A stretch of 64,000 nucleotides of DNA, from contig JAGBVR010000007.1 of the NCBI GenBank assembly GCA_017630215.1, forward strand, positions 62,001 through 126,000. Direction: 5' to 3'. The first letter of the stretch is position 1. Every line of letters begins with the position of its first letter. This stretch comes from Bacteroidales bacterium (lineage in GTDB: Bacteria > Bacteroidota > Bacteroidia > Bacteroidales > UBA932). The translations under genes were made by a program, and so were the position numbers. The notes beneath the pieces are model-generated. The model was not told the origin of the DNA. It ran no database searches and was given only the letters and a program-made list of their open reading frames with translations. Positions 45,201-53,404 of this stretch are shown here, piece by piece.

Positions 45201-45359
45201 TTCTGTACAATGGAAGACGGCACATCAGCCACAGATGGAGAACTGCACACAAACTGGAAGGGGGCTTGCAGATTCAGCGAAGCAGGAAAATACAAGATTA
45301 CCCTTTATCTGGGAATCGGGAATGAAAAATTCCTGACATACAGATATGATAAAGAATAA
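42261..45359 (+). CDS. Multimodular lipoprotein: starch-binding-like modules around an SGNH esterase
   Basis: 1032 residues; lipobox LLSAC, lipid at Cys22, then a charged Pro/Glu linker (23-50). Modules in order: CBM26-like domain (about 58-155, with TSWGATHIYGWNS aromatic cluster); BACON-like domain (about 165-262); a beta module (about 266-468) resembling the C-terminal module of the surface lipoprotein at 2998-6378; an SGNH/DUF4886-type esterase (about 477-675) with GNSF (S485) and GDGLHP (D649, H652); an acidic linker; and three successive SusE/F-like domains (about 727-820, 825-920, 925-1032). Probably a surface enzyme that removes ester groups (for example acetyl) from alpha-glucan. Activity and ligand are inferred; module borders are approximate. 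The GH31 gene follows. Confidence 0.75.
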   Translation: MSFKRLLMAATAVMVSTLLSACKPEPAPVDPEKPDVEQEKPEEPEEEKKDPVAELELEGYAIFFQDRTSWGATHIYGWNSADGSVTDAWPGNAVNGTVEIDEVTYKYVDMGAALNDKTMKLIFNCNSSQNTQDGYEVTMNRHYYFKITDDSAEEVDPYFSEDAGEQFSLSATSASFESLPTGGKQLTLSAKNHDWMIDLGQNDWIIILDENGEKVTSGNKSDKAQYLTLHASPNGLQSAREAKFTISSSDKSQNIEFTVNQAAAKAPFLSQWVFRDNKNTYSVSWPQMNIIGATDGSAGQITVVRSEANAEIPFVCKVVGNNPNVSTMVEGDYWLYTFDASIEAGAVIAFNATMAGDKKAPKYFIVEYLDGGEWKSTEEDLLTASEDASIKYTYKLSGEVSTGSPDTYQYTTVMQTCRFANAAEKVQIRCRAVGNITCDGSRQDINATSNSACSLPDFGFTASDVQLYPDVAITDTKKVLILGNSFHYYFNPMFMLREIAWSQGIDLKITAHVKGSQSFEKHLQLSNSLEAIQKGGYDFAIIQDQSKNPARLADDPTGYAKVKNNCVELADMIRQYSPGCDVILDLTWAYPNSDNTYGGYGSYENFDKLLYDGVREMALASGCRVAPVGMAFAQSRAEHSGWSLYFSGDGLHPTRTSAFLEACVEYVTMFGKEFNSVDVNCNVAADRASYMRDLAESIVFENPDTVNPEEGGGNGDDDGKEEEELPAEGWHIAGDVQAELTKTAEGTYTATVTANAGNQWKILTPSGSFGAKEKGLSTFKGSLSSEAGENAEFGYTGTYQITLTDNGDGTLAYSLVCNDASLRLGNNFDNNNTQWSYSSSTYEFTNISDNTYKVSFKTTRGKYWCIYTAENKKYGISNGTPLLEGDLTRAASDGSARFPLAGKFYIIATLTDAGTISCKLEIEENINDALFRLTGSFSSNASYNDSAAYEFKNVGNNTYELTIDAEAGTTWKVHSSPFATFCTMEDGTSATDGELHTNWKGACRFSEAGKYKITLYLGIGNEKFLTYRYDKE

Positions 45360-45410
45360 CAACACAAAACGGTTGACAATCTTTTTTGTTGGTTAGTAGA
45401 TTGTCTTCCC

Positions 45411-45444
45411 ACCGGCCTTTCCTGTGAAGGACGGGCCGGTTTTT
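45411..45444 (+). terminator. Terminator after the SGNH-lipoprotein gene
   Basis: ACCGGCC, loop, GGCCGGT then TTTTT-rich tail. A second hairpin GACAATC (45375-45381) / GATTGTC (45399-45405) precedes it. A possible weak -7 box TATATTTA lies near 45455, ahead of the GH31 gene, so that gene may be transcribed separately. Confidence 0.8.
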
Positions 45445-45496
45445 AAATAAGATTGACTATATTTACAGATAAAATCAACCATACTATTACTACACT

Positions 45497-48040
45497 ATGA
45501 TTAAAAGAAAAATCGGATTGGCGCTGAGTTTCATGATGCTCTTTGTTTGCGGTATCATATCAGCTCAGCAAAAGCAGAATGTCGCATACCAGGACGACCA
45601 GGTGCGCTTTACTGTAATTACAGACGGAGTAATCCGTCTTGAGTGGCAGCCTCAAGGCAAGTTCAACGATCTGGCATCTTTTGTTGCTTCCGAAAGGGAA
45701 TACCCTGCAGTAGATTACAAAATCAGAAAAGCAGGAAAGAAAGTCAGAATCGAGACAAGCAGAATGACACTCGAATATAAGACTGGAAGTGGAAAATTCA
45801 CAGCCGCAAACCTCACTATCAAAGCTAACGACGGTTTCTTCACATGGAAGCCCGGAATGGAGCAGAAAGAAAACCTCAAAGGAACATTCAGGACCTTGGA
45901 CGGACTGGACGGTGACCTGCAGACCCAGACATGGGTAGCCGACATGAAGAAAGGCGAGATCCGTCAGTTCGAAGACGGAATTCTGGCAAGGGACGGCTGG
46001 ACACTCATCGACGAATCTGAAAGCTACCTTTTCGATGACTCTGACTGGGCATGGGTAAAGGAAAGAGAGGCTAAGGAATGCCAGGATTGGTATTTCATGG
46101 CTTACGGACAGGACTACAAGGCAGCATTGAAGGATTTCACCGTATTTGCAGGAAAGATGCCGCTTCCGCCACGCTTTACATTCGGATACTGGTGGAGCCG
46201 TTACTGGGCATATTCTGACAGAGAGATGCGCACTTTGGTAGACAAATTCCATGCATACGACATCCCTCTGGACGTACTCGTAGTGGATATGGACTGGCAC
46301 TACACAGATCCGGGACGCGGAGGCTGGACAGGCTGGACCTGGAACAAAAGCATATTCCCTAATCCGGGAAAATTTATGGATTACCTCAAGGATGAGGGAT
46401 TGAAAGTCACACTGAATCTCCACCCTGCGGACGGATTTGACCATTGGGAGGAGTGCTACCCGGCACTCGCTAAGAGCCTTGGCAAAGACCCTTCGTCAAA
46501 GGACCGTATAGAATGGGTCAATTCCGACAAAGAATTCATGAGCAATATGTTCGAACAGGTTATGCATCCTATGCAGGAGGAAGGTGTGGACTTCTGGTGG
46601 CTCGACTGGCAGCAGCACGTGTTCGACACAAAGCTTGACAGACTCCACAATACATGGTGGATCAATTACGCATACTTTACCGACATGGAGCGCAACGGCG
46701 ACAAGCGTCCTCTGCTTTACCATCGCTGGGGAGGTCTTGGAAACCACCGCTACCAGATCGGTTTCTCAGGAGATGCTACCATCACTTGGAAATCGCTTGA
46801 ATTCCAGCCATATTTCACATCCACTGCATCTAATGTCCTCTACGGATATTGGAGTCATGACATCGGAGGTCATCTCGGAAACACAATCGACCCTGAAATG
46901 TATACAAGATGGCTTCAGTATGGTGGCTTCAGCCCTGTGATGCGTACTCACAGTTCCAAGAGCGGAGCCCTCAACAAGGAGCCATGGGTATTTACTGAAG
47001 AATATACTAATGTCATACGTCAGACAGTACGTCAGCGTTATGACATGGCACCATACATCTATGCAATGGCACGTAAGGGATATGACGATGGCATAGCTCT
47101 CTGCCGTCCTCTCTATTATGACTGGCCTGCAGCTGAGGAAGCATATGATGTAAAATTCCGCAGCCAGTATATGTTCGGAGACGACATGCTTATCGCTCCT
47201 GTCACAAAACCTATGACAGACGGATTTGCTCAGATGGAGATATGGCTTCCGGAAGGCACCTGGTATGAGCTTCATACCGGAGTACTTCTCGAAGGAGGAG
47301 CTGTAGTAAAGAGAAACTTTGCTCTTGATGAATACGGAGTCTATATCAAGGCCGGTTCAGTTCTGCCTTTCTATGGAGAAGAAGTAGAGAACCTCAACAG
47401 CAACGATGAGGACATCTATGTAACTGTATTCCCTGGTGGAGAAGGATGCTTCGAAATGTATGAGGACGCAGGTAATGACAAGGACTACGCAGATTCTTAC
47501 GCAATGACCTCTCTCTCTAACAGATGGAACGGTAACACTCAGACCATCACAATCGCGTCACGTAACGGTTCTTACGCAGGAATGCCTTCAGAAAGAAACT
47601 TCAAGGTGAAGGTACTCGCCAGCCAGGCACCCGTTAATGTAACCGTAAATGGAGAAAGCATACCGTATGAATACCTTGGAGAAGATCTTGCATTCTTAAT
47701 CGATGTACCTGTAAAAGACTGCTCTGCAGAAAAGAATATTGTCATCACATATTCAGACGCACAGCCTGCAATCGCTCAGGGACTCATCGGTCTGTCACGA
47801 CGCATGGCGCGAAGCATCGAGGCTTTGAAGTTCCGCACCGGAGCTGACCCTATCGATGATCTCGCCATGATGGGCAATATCAACGAAGCTATCCTCTATG
47901 CACCGGAAAAGGCAGCTGAACTCACTGAGGCATTTATGAAGAATTACAACAATCTTCCTGAAATCCTCAAACAGCAGCCACGCCTTAAGGAAGCTGACAT
48001 CGAGTGGTTCCTAGGCCACTGTGGCTGGTCACTGAAATAA
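45497..48040 (+). CDS. GH31 alpha-glucosidase, exported
   Basis: 847 residues, signal peptide ending IISAQ. The N-terminal beta-sandwich (about 25-215) leads into the GH31 catalytic barrel (about 220-600): FTFGYWWSRYWAYS, VVDMDWHYTDPGRGGWTGWTW, nucleophile D370 in DFWWLDWQQ and acid/base D426 in FSGDATITW. Proximal and distal beta domains follow. The last 75 or so residues (about 770-847) are predicted helical and are not part of the usual GH31 layout. The WWLDWQ form is typical of the large group of Bacteroidota GH31 proteins acting on alpha-glucans. It lies downstream of the starch-binding-like lipoprotein and TPR regulator, giving a small alpha-glucan locus. Confidence 0.9.
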   Translation: MIKRKIGLALSFMMLFVCGIISAQQKQNVAYQDDQVRFTVITDGVIRLEWQPQGKFNDLASFVASEREYPAVDYKIRKAGKKVRIETSRMTLEYKTGSGKFTAANLTIKANDGFFTWKPGMEQKENLKGTFRTLDGLDGDLQTQTWVADMKKGEIRQFEDGILARDGWTLIDESESYLFDDSDWAWVKEREAKECQDWYFMAYGQDYKAALKDFTVFAGKMPLPPRFTFGYWWSRYWAYSDREMRTLVDKFHAYDIPLDVLVVDMDWHYTDPGRGGWTGWTWNKSIFPNPGKFMDYLKDEGLKVTLNLHPADGFDHWEECYPALAKSLGKDPSSKDRIEWVNSDKEFMSNMFEQVMHPMQEEGVDFWWLDWQQHVFDTKLDRLHNTWWINYAYFTDMERNGDKRPLLYHRWGGLGNHRYQIGFSGDATITWKSLEFQPYFTSTASNVLYGYWSHDIGGHLGNTIDPEMYTRWLQYGGFSPVMRTHSSKSGALNKEPWVFTEEYTNVIRQTVRQRYDMAPYIYAMARKGYDDGIALCRPLYYDWPAAEEAYDVKFRSQYMFGDDMLIAPVTKPMTDGFAQMEIWLPEGTWYELHTGVLLEGGAVVKRNFALDEYGVYIKAGSVLPFYGEEVENLNSNDEDIYVTVFPGGEGCFEMYEDAGNDKDYADSYAMTSLSNRWNGNTQTITIASRNGSYAGMPSERNFKVKVLASQAPVNVTVNGESIPYEYLGEDLAFLIDVPVKDCSAEKNIVITYSDAQPAIAQGLIGLSRRMARSIEALKFRTGADPIDDLAMMGNINEAILYAPEKAAELTEAFMKNYNNLPEILKQQPRLKEADIEWFLGHCGWSLK

Positions 48041-48061
48041 GAAGATTCTGAATCATACCAT

Positions 48062-48098
48062 AAAAACCGCCTGCTTCATTATGAAACAGGCGGTTTTT
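48062..48098. terminator. Bidirectional terminator between GH31 and the symporter gene
   Basis: AAAAACCGCCTG and CAGGCGGTTTTT flank a short TTCA/TGAA inner stem. A/T runs on both sides let it serve the converging GH31 (+) and symporter (-) genes. Confidence 0.9.
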
Positions 48099-48114
48099 CA
48101 TATCAGAACAGGGA

Positions 48115-49593
48115 TTATTTCTTCCAGAGTCTTGACATATCCTCAAGGGTCTTTCCCTTAGTCTCAGGTACAAGCTTCCATACGAAGATGGCTGCAAGAA
48201 TGCAGATGACTCCGTATAGGCCGTATGTAAAGGCGTGACCGAAGTTTTCGCCCATTGAGCCAAGGCTCATATTATACATAGGAAGGAATGTAGATGAGAC
48301 AATGAAGTTGAATATCCACTGGAACGCAACAGCGATAGCCACAGCTGCACCACGGATGGTGTTAGGGAAGATCTCAGAGATAAGAACCCAGCAGATTGGG
48401 CCCCAGCTGAACATGAATGATGCGCTGTAAACCATGATGCTGATTACAGCCACCACTGGAGGAAGTGCTGCCGATACACTTGTAAAGGCCACTCCTGCAG
48501 CTCCAAGAGCCATTCCAAGGGATCCCCAGATAAGAAGAGGCTTACGTCCCCACTTCTCCACCGTAAAGATCGCAACAAGGGTGAATGTGATGTTCACAAC
48601 ACCCATAAGCACAGTCTGCATCATCGGATTGCCCATACCGAGCGACTCGAATATACGAGGAGCAAAATAAAGAACTGCATTGATGCCGACAGCCTGCTGG
48701 AATACGCTGAGCATGATACCCACGAAAATCACCAGCCAGCCATATGTAAAAAGCTTCTCTGTCTTTTCTGTCACAGTAGCCTTGATATCCGCGAGGATTT
48801 CCCTGGCCTTTGACTGACCGTTGATCTTAGCAAGGATAGTCAGAGCCTGATCGTCCTTACCGGTCATGGCAAGATAACGCGGAGTCTCAGGAACCAGAAA
48901 GAGGAGAAGAGTAAACAATCCAGCCGGAACCGCCTCACTTACAAACATATATCTCCATCCTGTCTCTATCATCCATTGAGCTTCGGCAGGATTCATGATT
49001 TGATTGATTCCCTCTGCCACTTTCTGGATAGCAGGGGCGATATGGTCACCAAGGATAATGAAGTTCACGAAATACACCACGAGCTGGCCGAAGATGATGG
49101 CAAACTGATTCCATGAAACAAGTGTTCCACGCATGTTGCTTGGAGCCACCTCTGCGATATACATAGGACAGATTGCAGATGCGAGTCCGACACCTATACC
49201 TCCGAGAACTCGGTAAAGGTTAAAGGCGATAAGCAGTGAGAATGTCGGTTCTCCTTTAGGGAAGAAGAGGAATTCAGGACAATATGATCCCAGTGCAGAC
49301 AGGAAGAAGAATACTCCTGCCATGATCAGCGACTTCTTACGGCCGAGTCTTGATGCCAGGAATCCGGAAAGAGCAGCACCTATAATACATCCCAGAAGAG
49401 CACTGGAAGATGTAATACCATGAAGAAAGTCTGTATAGGTGAAGTCACCCGCCCCCATAAAAAAGGCCTGCAGTCCCTTTTCAGCACCTGAAATGACTGC
49501 TGTATCATATCCGAAAAGCAAACCTCCGATAACTGCAACAAGCACTATCGACAAGAGATAGCCTTTGCTTCCTCTATCATTATTATTAGCCAT
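48115..49593 (-). CDS. Sugar:H+ symporter, XylE-like
   Basis: 492 residues with 12 membrane helices of the sugar-porter branch of the major facilitator family. Signatures: GGLLFGYDTAVISGAEKGLQ near the N-terminus, the SRLGRKKSLI loop, RVLGGIGVGLASAICPMYIAEVAPSNMRG, PETPRYLAMTGK, QQAVGINAVLYFAPRIFESLG and the C-terminal VPETKGKTLEDM. XylE-like proteins bring D-xylose in with a proton. It is the last gene after xylB and xylA, with a 111-bp gap holding a GC-rich hairpin. Xylose specificity is inferred from its operon partners. Confidence 0.88.
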   Translation of the reverse strand: MANNNDRGSKGYLLSIVLVAVIGGLLFGYDTAVISGAEKGLQAFFMGAGDFTYTDFLHGITSSSALLGCIIGAALSGFLASRLGRKKSLIMAGVFFFLSALGSYCPEFLFFPKGEPTFSLLIAFNLYRVLGGIGVGLASAICPMYIAEVAPSNMRGTLVSWNQFAIIFGQLVVYFVNFIILGDHIAPAIQKVAEGINQIMNPAEAQWMIETGWRYMFVSEAVPAGLFTLLLFLVPETPRYLAMTGKDDQALTILAKINGQSKAREILADIKATVTEKTEKLFTYGWLVIFVGIMLSVFQQAVGINAVLYFAPRIFESLGMGNPMMQTVLMGVVNITFTLVAIFTVEKWGRKPLLIWGSLGMALGAAGVAFTSVSAALPPVVAVISIMVYSASFMFSWGPICWVLISEIFPNTIRGAAVAIAVAFQWIFNFIVSSTFLPMYNMSLGSMGENFGHAFTYGLYGVICILAAIFVWKLVPETKGKTLEDMSRLWKK

Positions 49594-49621
49594 AGTTATA
49601 TAGATATGGTGTTATACAAAG

Positions 49622-49642
49622 ATCCCCGGGCTAGCCGGGGAT
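49622..49642. other. Intercistronic GC-rich hairpin between xylA and the symporter
   Basis: ATCCCCGG and CCGGGGAT form a perfect 8-bp stem with a 5-nt loop. No T run follows on the reverse strand, so it may protect or process the xylA end of the message, lowering symporter output compared with xylA, or partly terminate. Confidence 0.6.
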
Positions 49643-49704
49643 GACTTATAAATTCAGGCTGCGAATGATATATTGCAACATTTACAGCCTGAGATACATG
49701 CTGA

Positions 49705-51021
49705 TTAGCAATACATATTGAGGATAGCCTCGTAGAGTTCCTGCTTTCCTGAAGTCTGTTTAGGCTCGTTAACCTCCTTACCGTATGCATAAACATCCTC
49801 GAGAGTAAGTTCACCGTTCTCGAACTTCTTGCCAAGACCCTCGTCGAAGCTTGCATAACGCTCCTTGACCATCTGGCAGAGTGGAGACTCCTCGAGAAGA
49901 GCTGCTGCATTCTCAAGAGCGCGTGCCATAGCATCCATAGCTGCGATGTGAGCAATGAAGATATCCTCAAGATCGGTAGAATTGCGACGTGTCTTGGCGT
50001 CGAAGTTTGTACCACCGTTTCCGAGACCTCCGTTGCGGATGATCTGCATCATTGCCTGAGTAAGGTCGAATGAGTCGATAGGGAACTGGTCTGTATCCCA
50101 GCCATTCTGGTAGTCACCACGGTTAGCGTCGATAGAACCGAGCATTCCTGCGTCAACTGCGCAAGCAAGCTCATGCTCGAATGTGTGACCCGCGAGAGTT
50201 GCGTGGTTCACCTCGATATTTACCTTGAAATCATTCTCAAGACCATGAGCCTTAAGGAAGCCGATAACAGTCTCAGTATCTACATCATACTGATGCTTTG
50301 TAGGCTCCATTGGCTTAGGCTCGATAAGGAATGTTCCAGTAAAGCCCTTTGAACGTGCGTAATCACGAGCAAGAGTAAGCATCATTGCAAGATGCTCCTT
50401 CTCACGTTTCTGGTCAGTATTAAGAAGGCTCATGTAACCCTCGCGGCCACCCCAGAACACATAGTTTGTACCGCCGAGCTCGATTGTTGCATCGATAGCA
50501 TTCTTGATCTGAACTGCTGCACGAGCTACAACATCAAAATCAGGGTTTGTAGCTGCACCGTTCATATATCTCTTGTTGCCGAATACATTAGCTGTTCCCC
50601 AAAGGAGCTTGATGCCAGTCTCAGCCTGCTTCTCCTTGAGATATGCAACAACTTCCTTCAGGCGTGCCTCATACTCCTCGACATTCGCGCCCTCATCCAC
50701 AAGGTCAACATCGTGGAAGCAATAGTACTCGATACCAATCTTCTGCATGAACTCGAAACCGGCATCTACCTTATCCTTTGCTGCCTGAACAGGGCATGCT
50801 GCACCATTCCAAGGGAAAGTCTTTGTTCCACCACCGAACTGGTCTGCACCTTCTGCGCAGAGTGTGTGCCACCAAGCCATCGAGAACTTGAGCCACTCAG
50901 CCATTGTCTTGCCGAGAACTACCTTGTTCGCGTCATAATAACGGAAAGCCATAGGATTCTTGCTTTCCTTGCCTTCGAACTGGATCTTACCGATACCAGG
51001 GAAAAATTCTTTTGTTGCCAT
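49705..51021 (-). CDS. xylA: Xylose isomerase
   Basis: 438 residues, cytoplasmic TIM-barrel enzyme converting D-xylose to D-xylulose with two divalent metals. Conserved blocks: [38 protein letters not shown] (catalytic His/Asp), [33 protein letters not shown]-type region, [25 protein letters not shown] (metal Glu) and [17 protein letters not shown]. The ATG at 51021 ([17 protein letters not shown]) is chosen; the frame stays open upstream but overlaps xylB with no family similarity. It follows xylB by 25 nt. Confidence 0.97.
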   Translation of the reverse strand: MATKEFFPGIGKIQFEGKESKNPMAFRYYDANKVVLGKTMAEWLKFSMAWWHTLCAEGADQFGGGTKTFPWNGAACPVQAAKDKVDAGFEFMQKIGIEYYCFHDVDLVDEGANVEEYEARLKEVVAYLKEKQAETGIKLLWGTANVFGNKRYMNGAATNPDFDVVARAAVQIKNAIDATIELGGTNYVFWGGREGYMSLLNTDQKREKEHLAMMLTLARDYARSKGFTGTFLIEPKPMEPTKHQYDVDTETVIGFLKAHGLENDFKVNIEVNHATLAGHTFEHELACAVDAGMLGSIDANRGDYQNGWDTDQFPIDSFDLTQAMMQIIRNGGLGNGGTNFDAKTRRNSTDLEDIFIAHIAAMDAMARALENAAALLEESPLCQMVKERYASFDEGLGKKFENGELTLEDVYAYGKEVNEPKQTSGKQELYEAILNMYC

Positions 51022-51046
51022 AGTTTTAGTAGTGATATTTAAAAGT

Positions 51047-52513
51047 TTATAATCTTGATTTCCAGACTTCGTATGCATTCCTGTAAACCTCTGTATCTGA
51101 AGGTTCGATAACTGCAAGCTTCTCAAGGGTCGAGAACGCCTCCTTATTATCCTTGTAGATTCCGGCACCGATACCAGCACCCTTGGCAGCTCCTACGGAA
51201 CCATCAGTATCGTAAAGGTCAATGACCGCACCGGTAACTCCTGCCAGGGTATTGCGGAAGATTGGGCTGAGGAACATATTTGCATGACCTGCGTGGATCT
51301 TGCTGACATTCATTCCCATCTGCTCCATGATCTCTATTCCATACTTGAACGAGAAGACGATACCCTCCTGTGCCGCACGAAGAAGATGAGCCTTGCTGTG
51401 TACGTTGAAATTCACTCCATGGATAGAACTGCCCACCTCCTGGTTTTCAAGCATACGCTCTGCACCGTTTCCGAAAGGAAGGATGCTTACGCCTGCACTT
51501 CCAATAGGAGCAAGGGCCGCAAGATCGTTCATATCCGAATATGATATTCCCTCTGGAGCTACATTTCTCTTCATCCAAGAATTAAGGATTCCGGTGCCGT
51601 TGATACAGAGAAGGACACCTAGGCGCGTCTGGTCAGCGGCATGATTCACGTGAGCGAATGTATTGACACGCGACTTAGGATCATAGTTCACCTCGCCAAG
51701 TACACCATAAACAACTCCTGAAGTGCCGGCAGTCGATGCGATTTCGCCAGGATTGAACACATTGAGGGACAACGCATTGTTCGGCTGGTCACCTGCACGG
51801 TAAGTGATAGGGATACCGGCTGCAAGTCCCAGTTCGGCAGCAGCGGCCTCACTCACTCTTCCCTGCTCGGAGAATGTAGGACGGATCTCAGGAATCAGAC
51901 TATCGTCGAAACCGTAATAGTCCATAAGGATCTTTGCGGGAGCATTCTCGGCAAAATCCCAGAGCATTCCCTCTGAAAGTCCGGAAACGGTAGTGCATAC
52001 TTCACCGCTGAGCTTCATTGCGATATAGTCTCCAGGGAGCATTATCTTATAGATCTTGGCATAGAGCTCGGGCTCGTTCTCCTTTACCCATGCAAGCTTT
52101 GAAGCAGTAAAGTTGCCAGGAGAGTTGAGAAGATGGCTCAGGCAAAGTTCATGACCCATTTCATCAAATGCCTTCTGACCGTATGGAACGGCACGCGAAT
52201 CACACCAGATGATCGAAGGACGCAGGACATTGAGATTCTTGTCCACGCATACAAGGCCGTGCATCTGATATGAAATACCAATAGCCTTGATATCGGCCGG
52301 ATTCACACCCGAGCCAGACAGCACGGATGATGTAGCAAGTTTAAGGTTCTCCCACCATGAAGAAGGATCCTGTTCAGCCCATCCCGGCTTTACAGCCATA
52401 ATGGCAGCTTCTGATTTTGGGTAGAATGCCGAACTGAGGCATTTGCCTGTCTGGGCATCCACGAGACTCGCCTTGACTGACGAACTTCCGATATCGTAAC
52501 CTAAGAGATACAT
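51047..52513 (-). CDS. xylB: Xylulokinase
   Basis: 488 residues, FGGY carbohydrate kinase with two actin-like domains. Phosphorylates D-xylulose to xylulose-5-phosphate for the pentose phosphate pathway. Features: [19 protein letters not shown] (phosphate-1 loop), [36 protein letters not shown] (substrate contact), AGDQPNNAL, and the C-terminal [13 protein letters not shown] adenosine region. It precedes xylA by 25 nt and has a promoter plus a candidate operator in the 117-bp gap behind the NUDIX regulator gene. Confidence 0.95.
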   Translation of the reverse strand: MYLLGYDIGSSSVKASLVDAQTGKCLSSAFYPKSEAAIMAVKPGWAEQDPSSWWENLKLATSSVLSGSGVNPADIKAIGISYQMHGLVCVDKNLNVLRPSIIWCDSRAVPYGQKAFDEMGHELCLSHLLNSPGNFTASKLAWVKENEPELYAKIYKIMLPGDYIAMKLSGEVCTTVSGLSEGMLWDFAENAPAKILMDYYGFDDSLIPEIRPTFSEQGRVSEAAAAELGLAAGIPITYRAGDQPNNALSLNVFNPGEIASTAGTSGVVYGVLGEVNYDPKSRVNTFAHVNHAADQTRLGVLLCINGTGILNSWMKRNVAPEGISYSDMNDLAALAPIGSAGVSILPFGNGAERMLENQEVGSSIHGVNFNVHSKAHLLRAAQEGIVFSFKYGIEIMEQMGMNVSKIHAGHANMFLSPIFRNTLAGVTGAVIDLYDTDGSVGAAKGAGIGAGIYKDNKEAFSTLEKLAVIEPSDTEVYRNAYEVWKSRL

Positions 52514-52558
52514 ATTATTGGTTTTAGTGGTTCCTAATGTGTCTGAATTACTTCAACG

Positions 52559-52566
52559 CAAATTTA
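52559..52566 (-). promoter_or_regulatory. -7 box of the xylB-xylA transcript
   Basis: Reverse-strand TAAATTTG, matching TAnnTTTG, 45 nt upstream of the xylB ATG; a TTTC tetramer stands at the 19-nt -33 distance instead of TTTG. Confidence 0.6.
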
Positions 52567-52607
52567 ATCATTGCTCATGAAGAAAGAAAGAGTTTGTGGC
52601 AAAAATA

Positions 52608-52639
52608 CGCTAAGTACAATATTAAATCGCTCAATACAA
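52608..52639. promoter_or_regulatory. Candidate xyl operator: two direct repeats
   Basis: CGCTAAGTACAA (52608-52619) and CGCTCAATACAA (52628-52639) are direct repeats with a 20-bp offset (consensus CGCTNARTACAA), about two helical turns. They lie some 45-75 bp upstream of the xylB -7 box, and the second overlaps the 3' end of the NUDIX regulator gene. Position and spacing suit an activator site for the adjacent regulator. Assignment is inference. Confidence 0.45.
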
Positions 52640-53395
52640 ACCATTTAACAGACTGGAAAATAAGGATAAATTTACCATATCCATCCTAAGTTTCTTTTTT
52701 CCGAATGCACTTTTATTCAGCACATACAGCCTGGCAGGCTTGTGATTTACATTCTTTTCATATTCATCAGTTTCCTGCAGAATCCCGGCAGTAAAGAGTT
52801 TCTTCCTGAAATTCCTGTTATCGATTTCTATTCCGAAGACTGCCTCCAGAAGGTTCTGAAGCTGCCTTACAGTAAACTTCTTCGGCAGAAGTTGAAATGC
52901 AATAGGAGACCAGAGAAGATCCTTCTGAAGGACTGAAAGAGCATCCGACAGAATATCCATATGGTCCATTATAAGATGATGTATGTCATCTACACTCACC
53001 CACACCGCTCCCTGTCTTCGGGTATAGTTTACCATACCCGGGTCCAGTTTGACCAACGCATAATACCCTACAGTCACGACCCTTACAGTATGGATTCCAT
53101 GATATTGGCCGATCCAGGCAAGCTCGTCCTCGTCCACTCGCTTGGGATCTGAAAAAATGGATGTCTGCTTGAGGTACAATCCTTTCAGTCCGGTACTTCC
53201 TTCCAGTACACGGGCAGCCGCCTGCGGCAAAGTCTCGTTCTCCAGAATCATTGCTCCCGGAAGTTTAAGAACCCTGTCATCATAAAGCGGATCGGCAGTC
53301 CTTCTTCTGACAAGCAGCACCTTTATGTTGTTTCCATCGAAACCGAAAATCACACAATCGACGGATATGGCGGAGTTGACCTGAACGTTATTCAT
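52631..53395 (-). CDS. NUDIX-domain transcriptional regulator of xylose genes
   Basis: 254 residues. A NUDIX fold (about 8-145) is joined to a C-terminal winged helix (about 150-230, SPIAFQLLPKKFTVRQLQNLLEAVFG ... NRNFRKKLFTAG), the NrtR/AraR-type layout used by Bacteroidota sugar regulators. The NUDIX box pattern GX5EX7REUXEEXGU reads GAMILENETLPQAAARVLEG followed by STGL: the catalytic glutamates are changed, so it should sense a ligand and not hydrolyse it. It sits between the hydrolase genes (9 nt after GH95) and xylB, so a xylose or xylulose-type effector is likely. Upstream genes of the same strand suggest it is co-transcribed with GH31-GH95. Confidence 0.88.
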   Translation of the reverse strand: MNNVQVNSAISVDCVIFGFDGNNIKVLLVRRRTADPLYDDRVLKLPGAMILENETLPQAAARVLEGSTGLKGLYLKQTSIFSDPKRVDEDELAWIGQYHGIHTVRVVTVGYYALVKLDPGMVNYTRRQGAVWVSVDDIHHLIMDHMDILSDALSVLQKDLLWSPIAFQLLPKKFTVRQLQNLLEAVFGIEIDNRNFRKKLFTAGILQETDEYEKNVNHKPARLYVLNKSAFGKKKLRMDMVNLSLFSSLLNGLY

Positions 53396-53404
53396 ATCCA
53401 GCTT

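Noticed and set aside
49622-49642. Terminator ending the xylBA transcript
   Set aside because: The stem is strong but lacks a T run on the reverse strand, so it is listed as an intercistronic hairpin.
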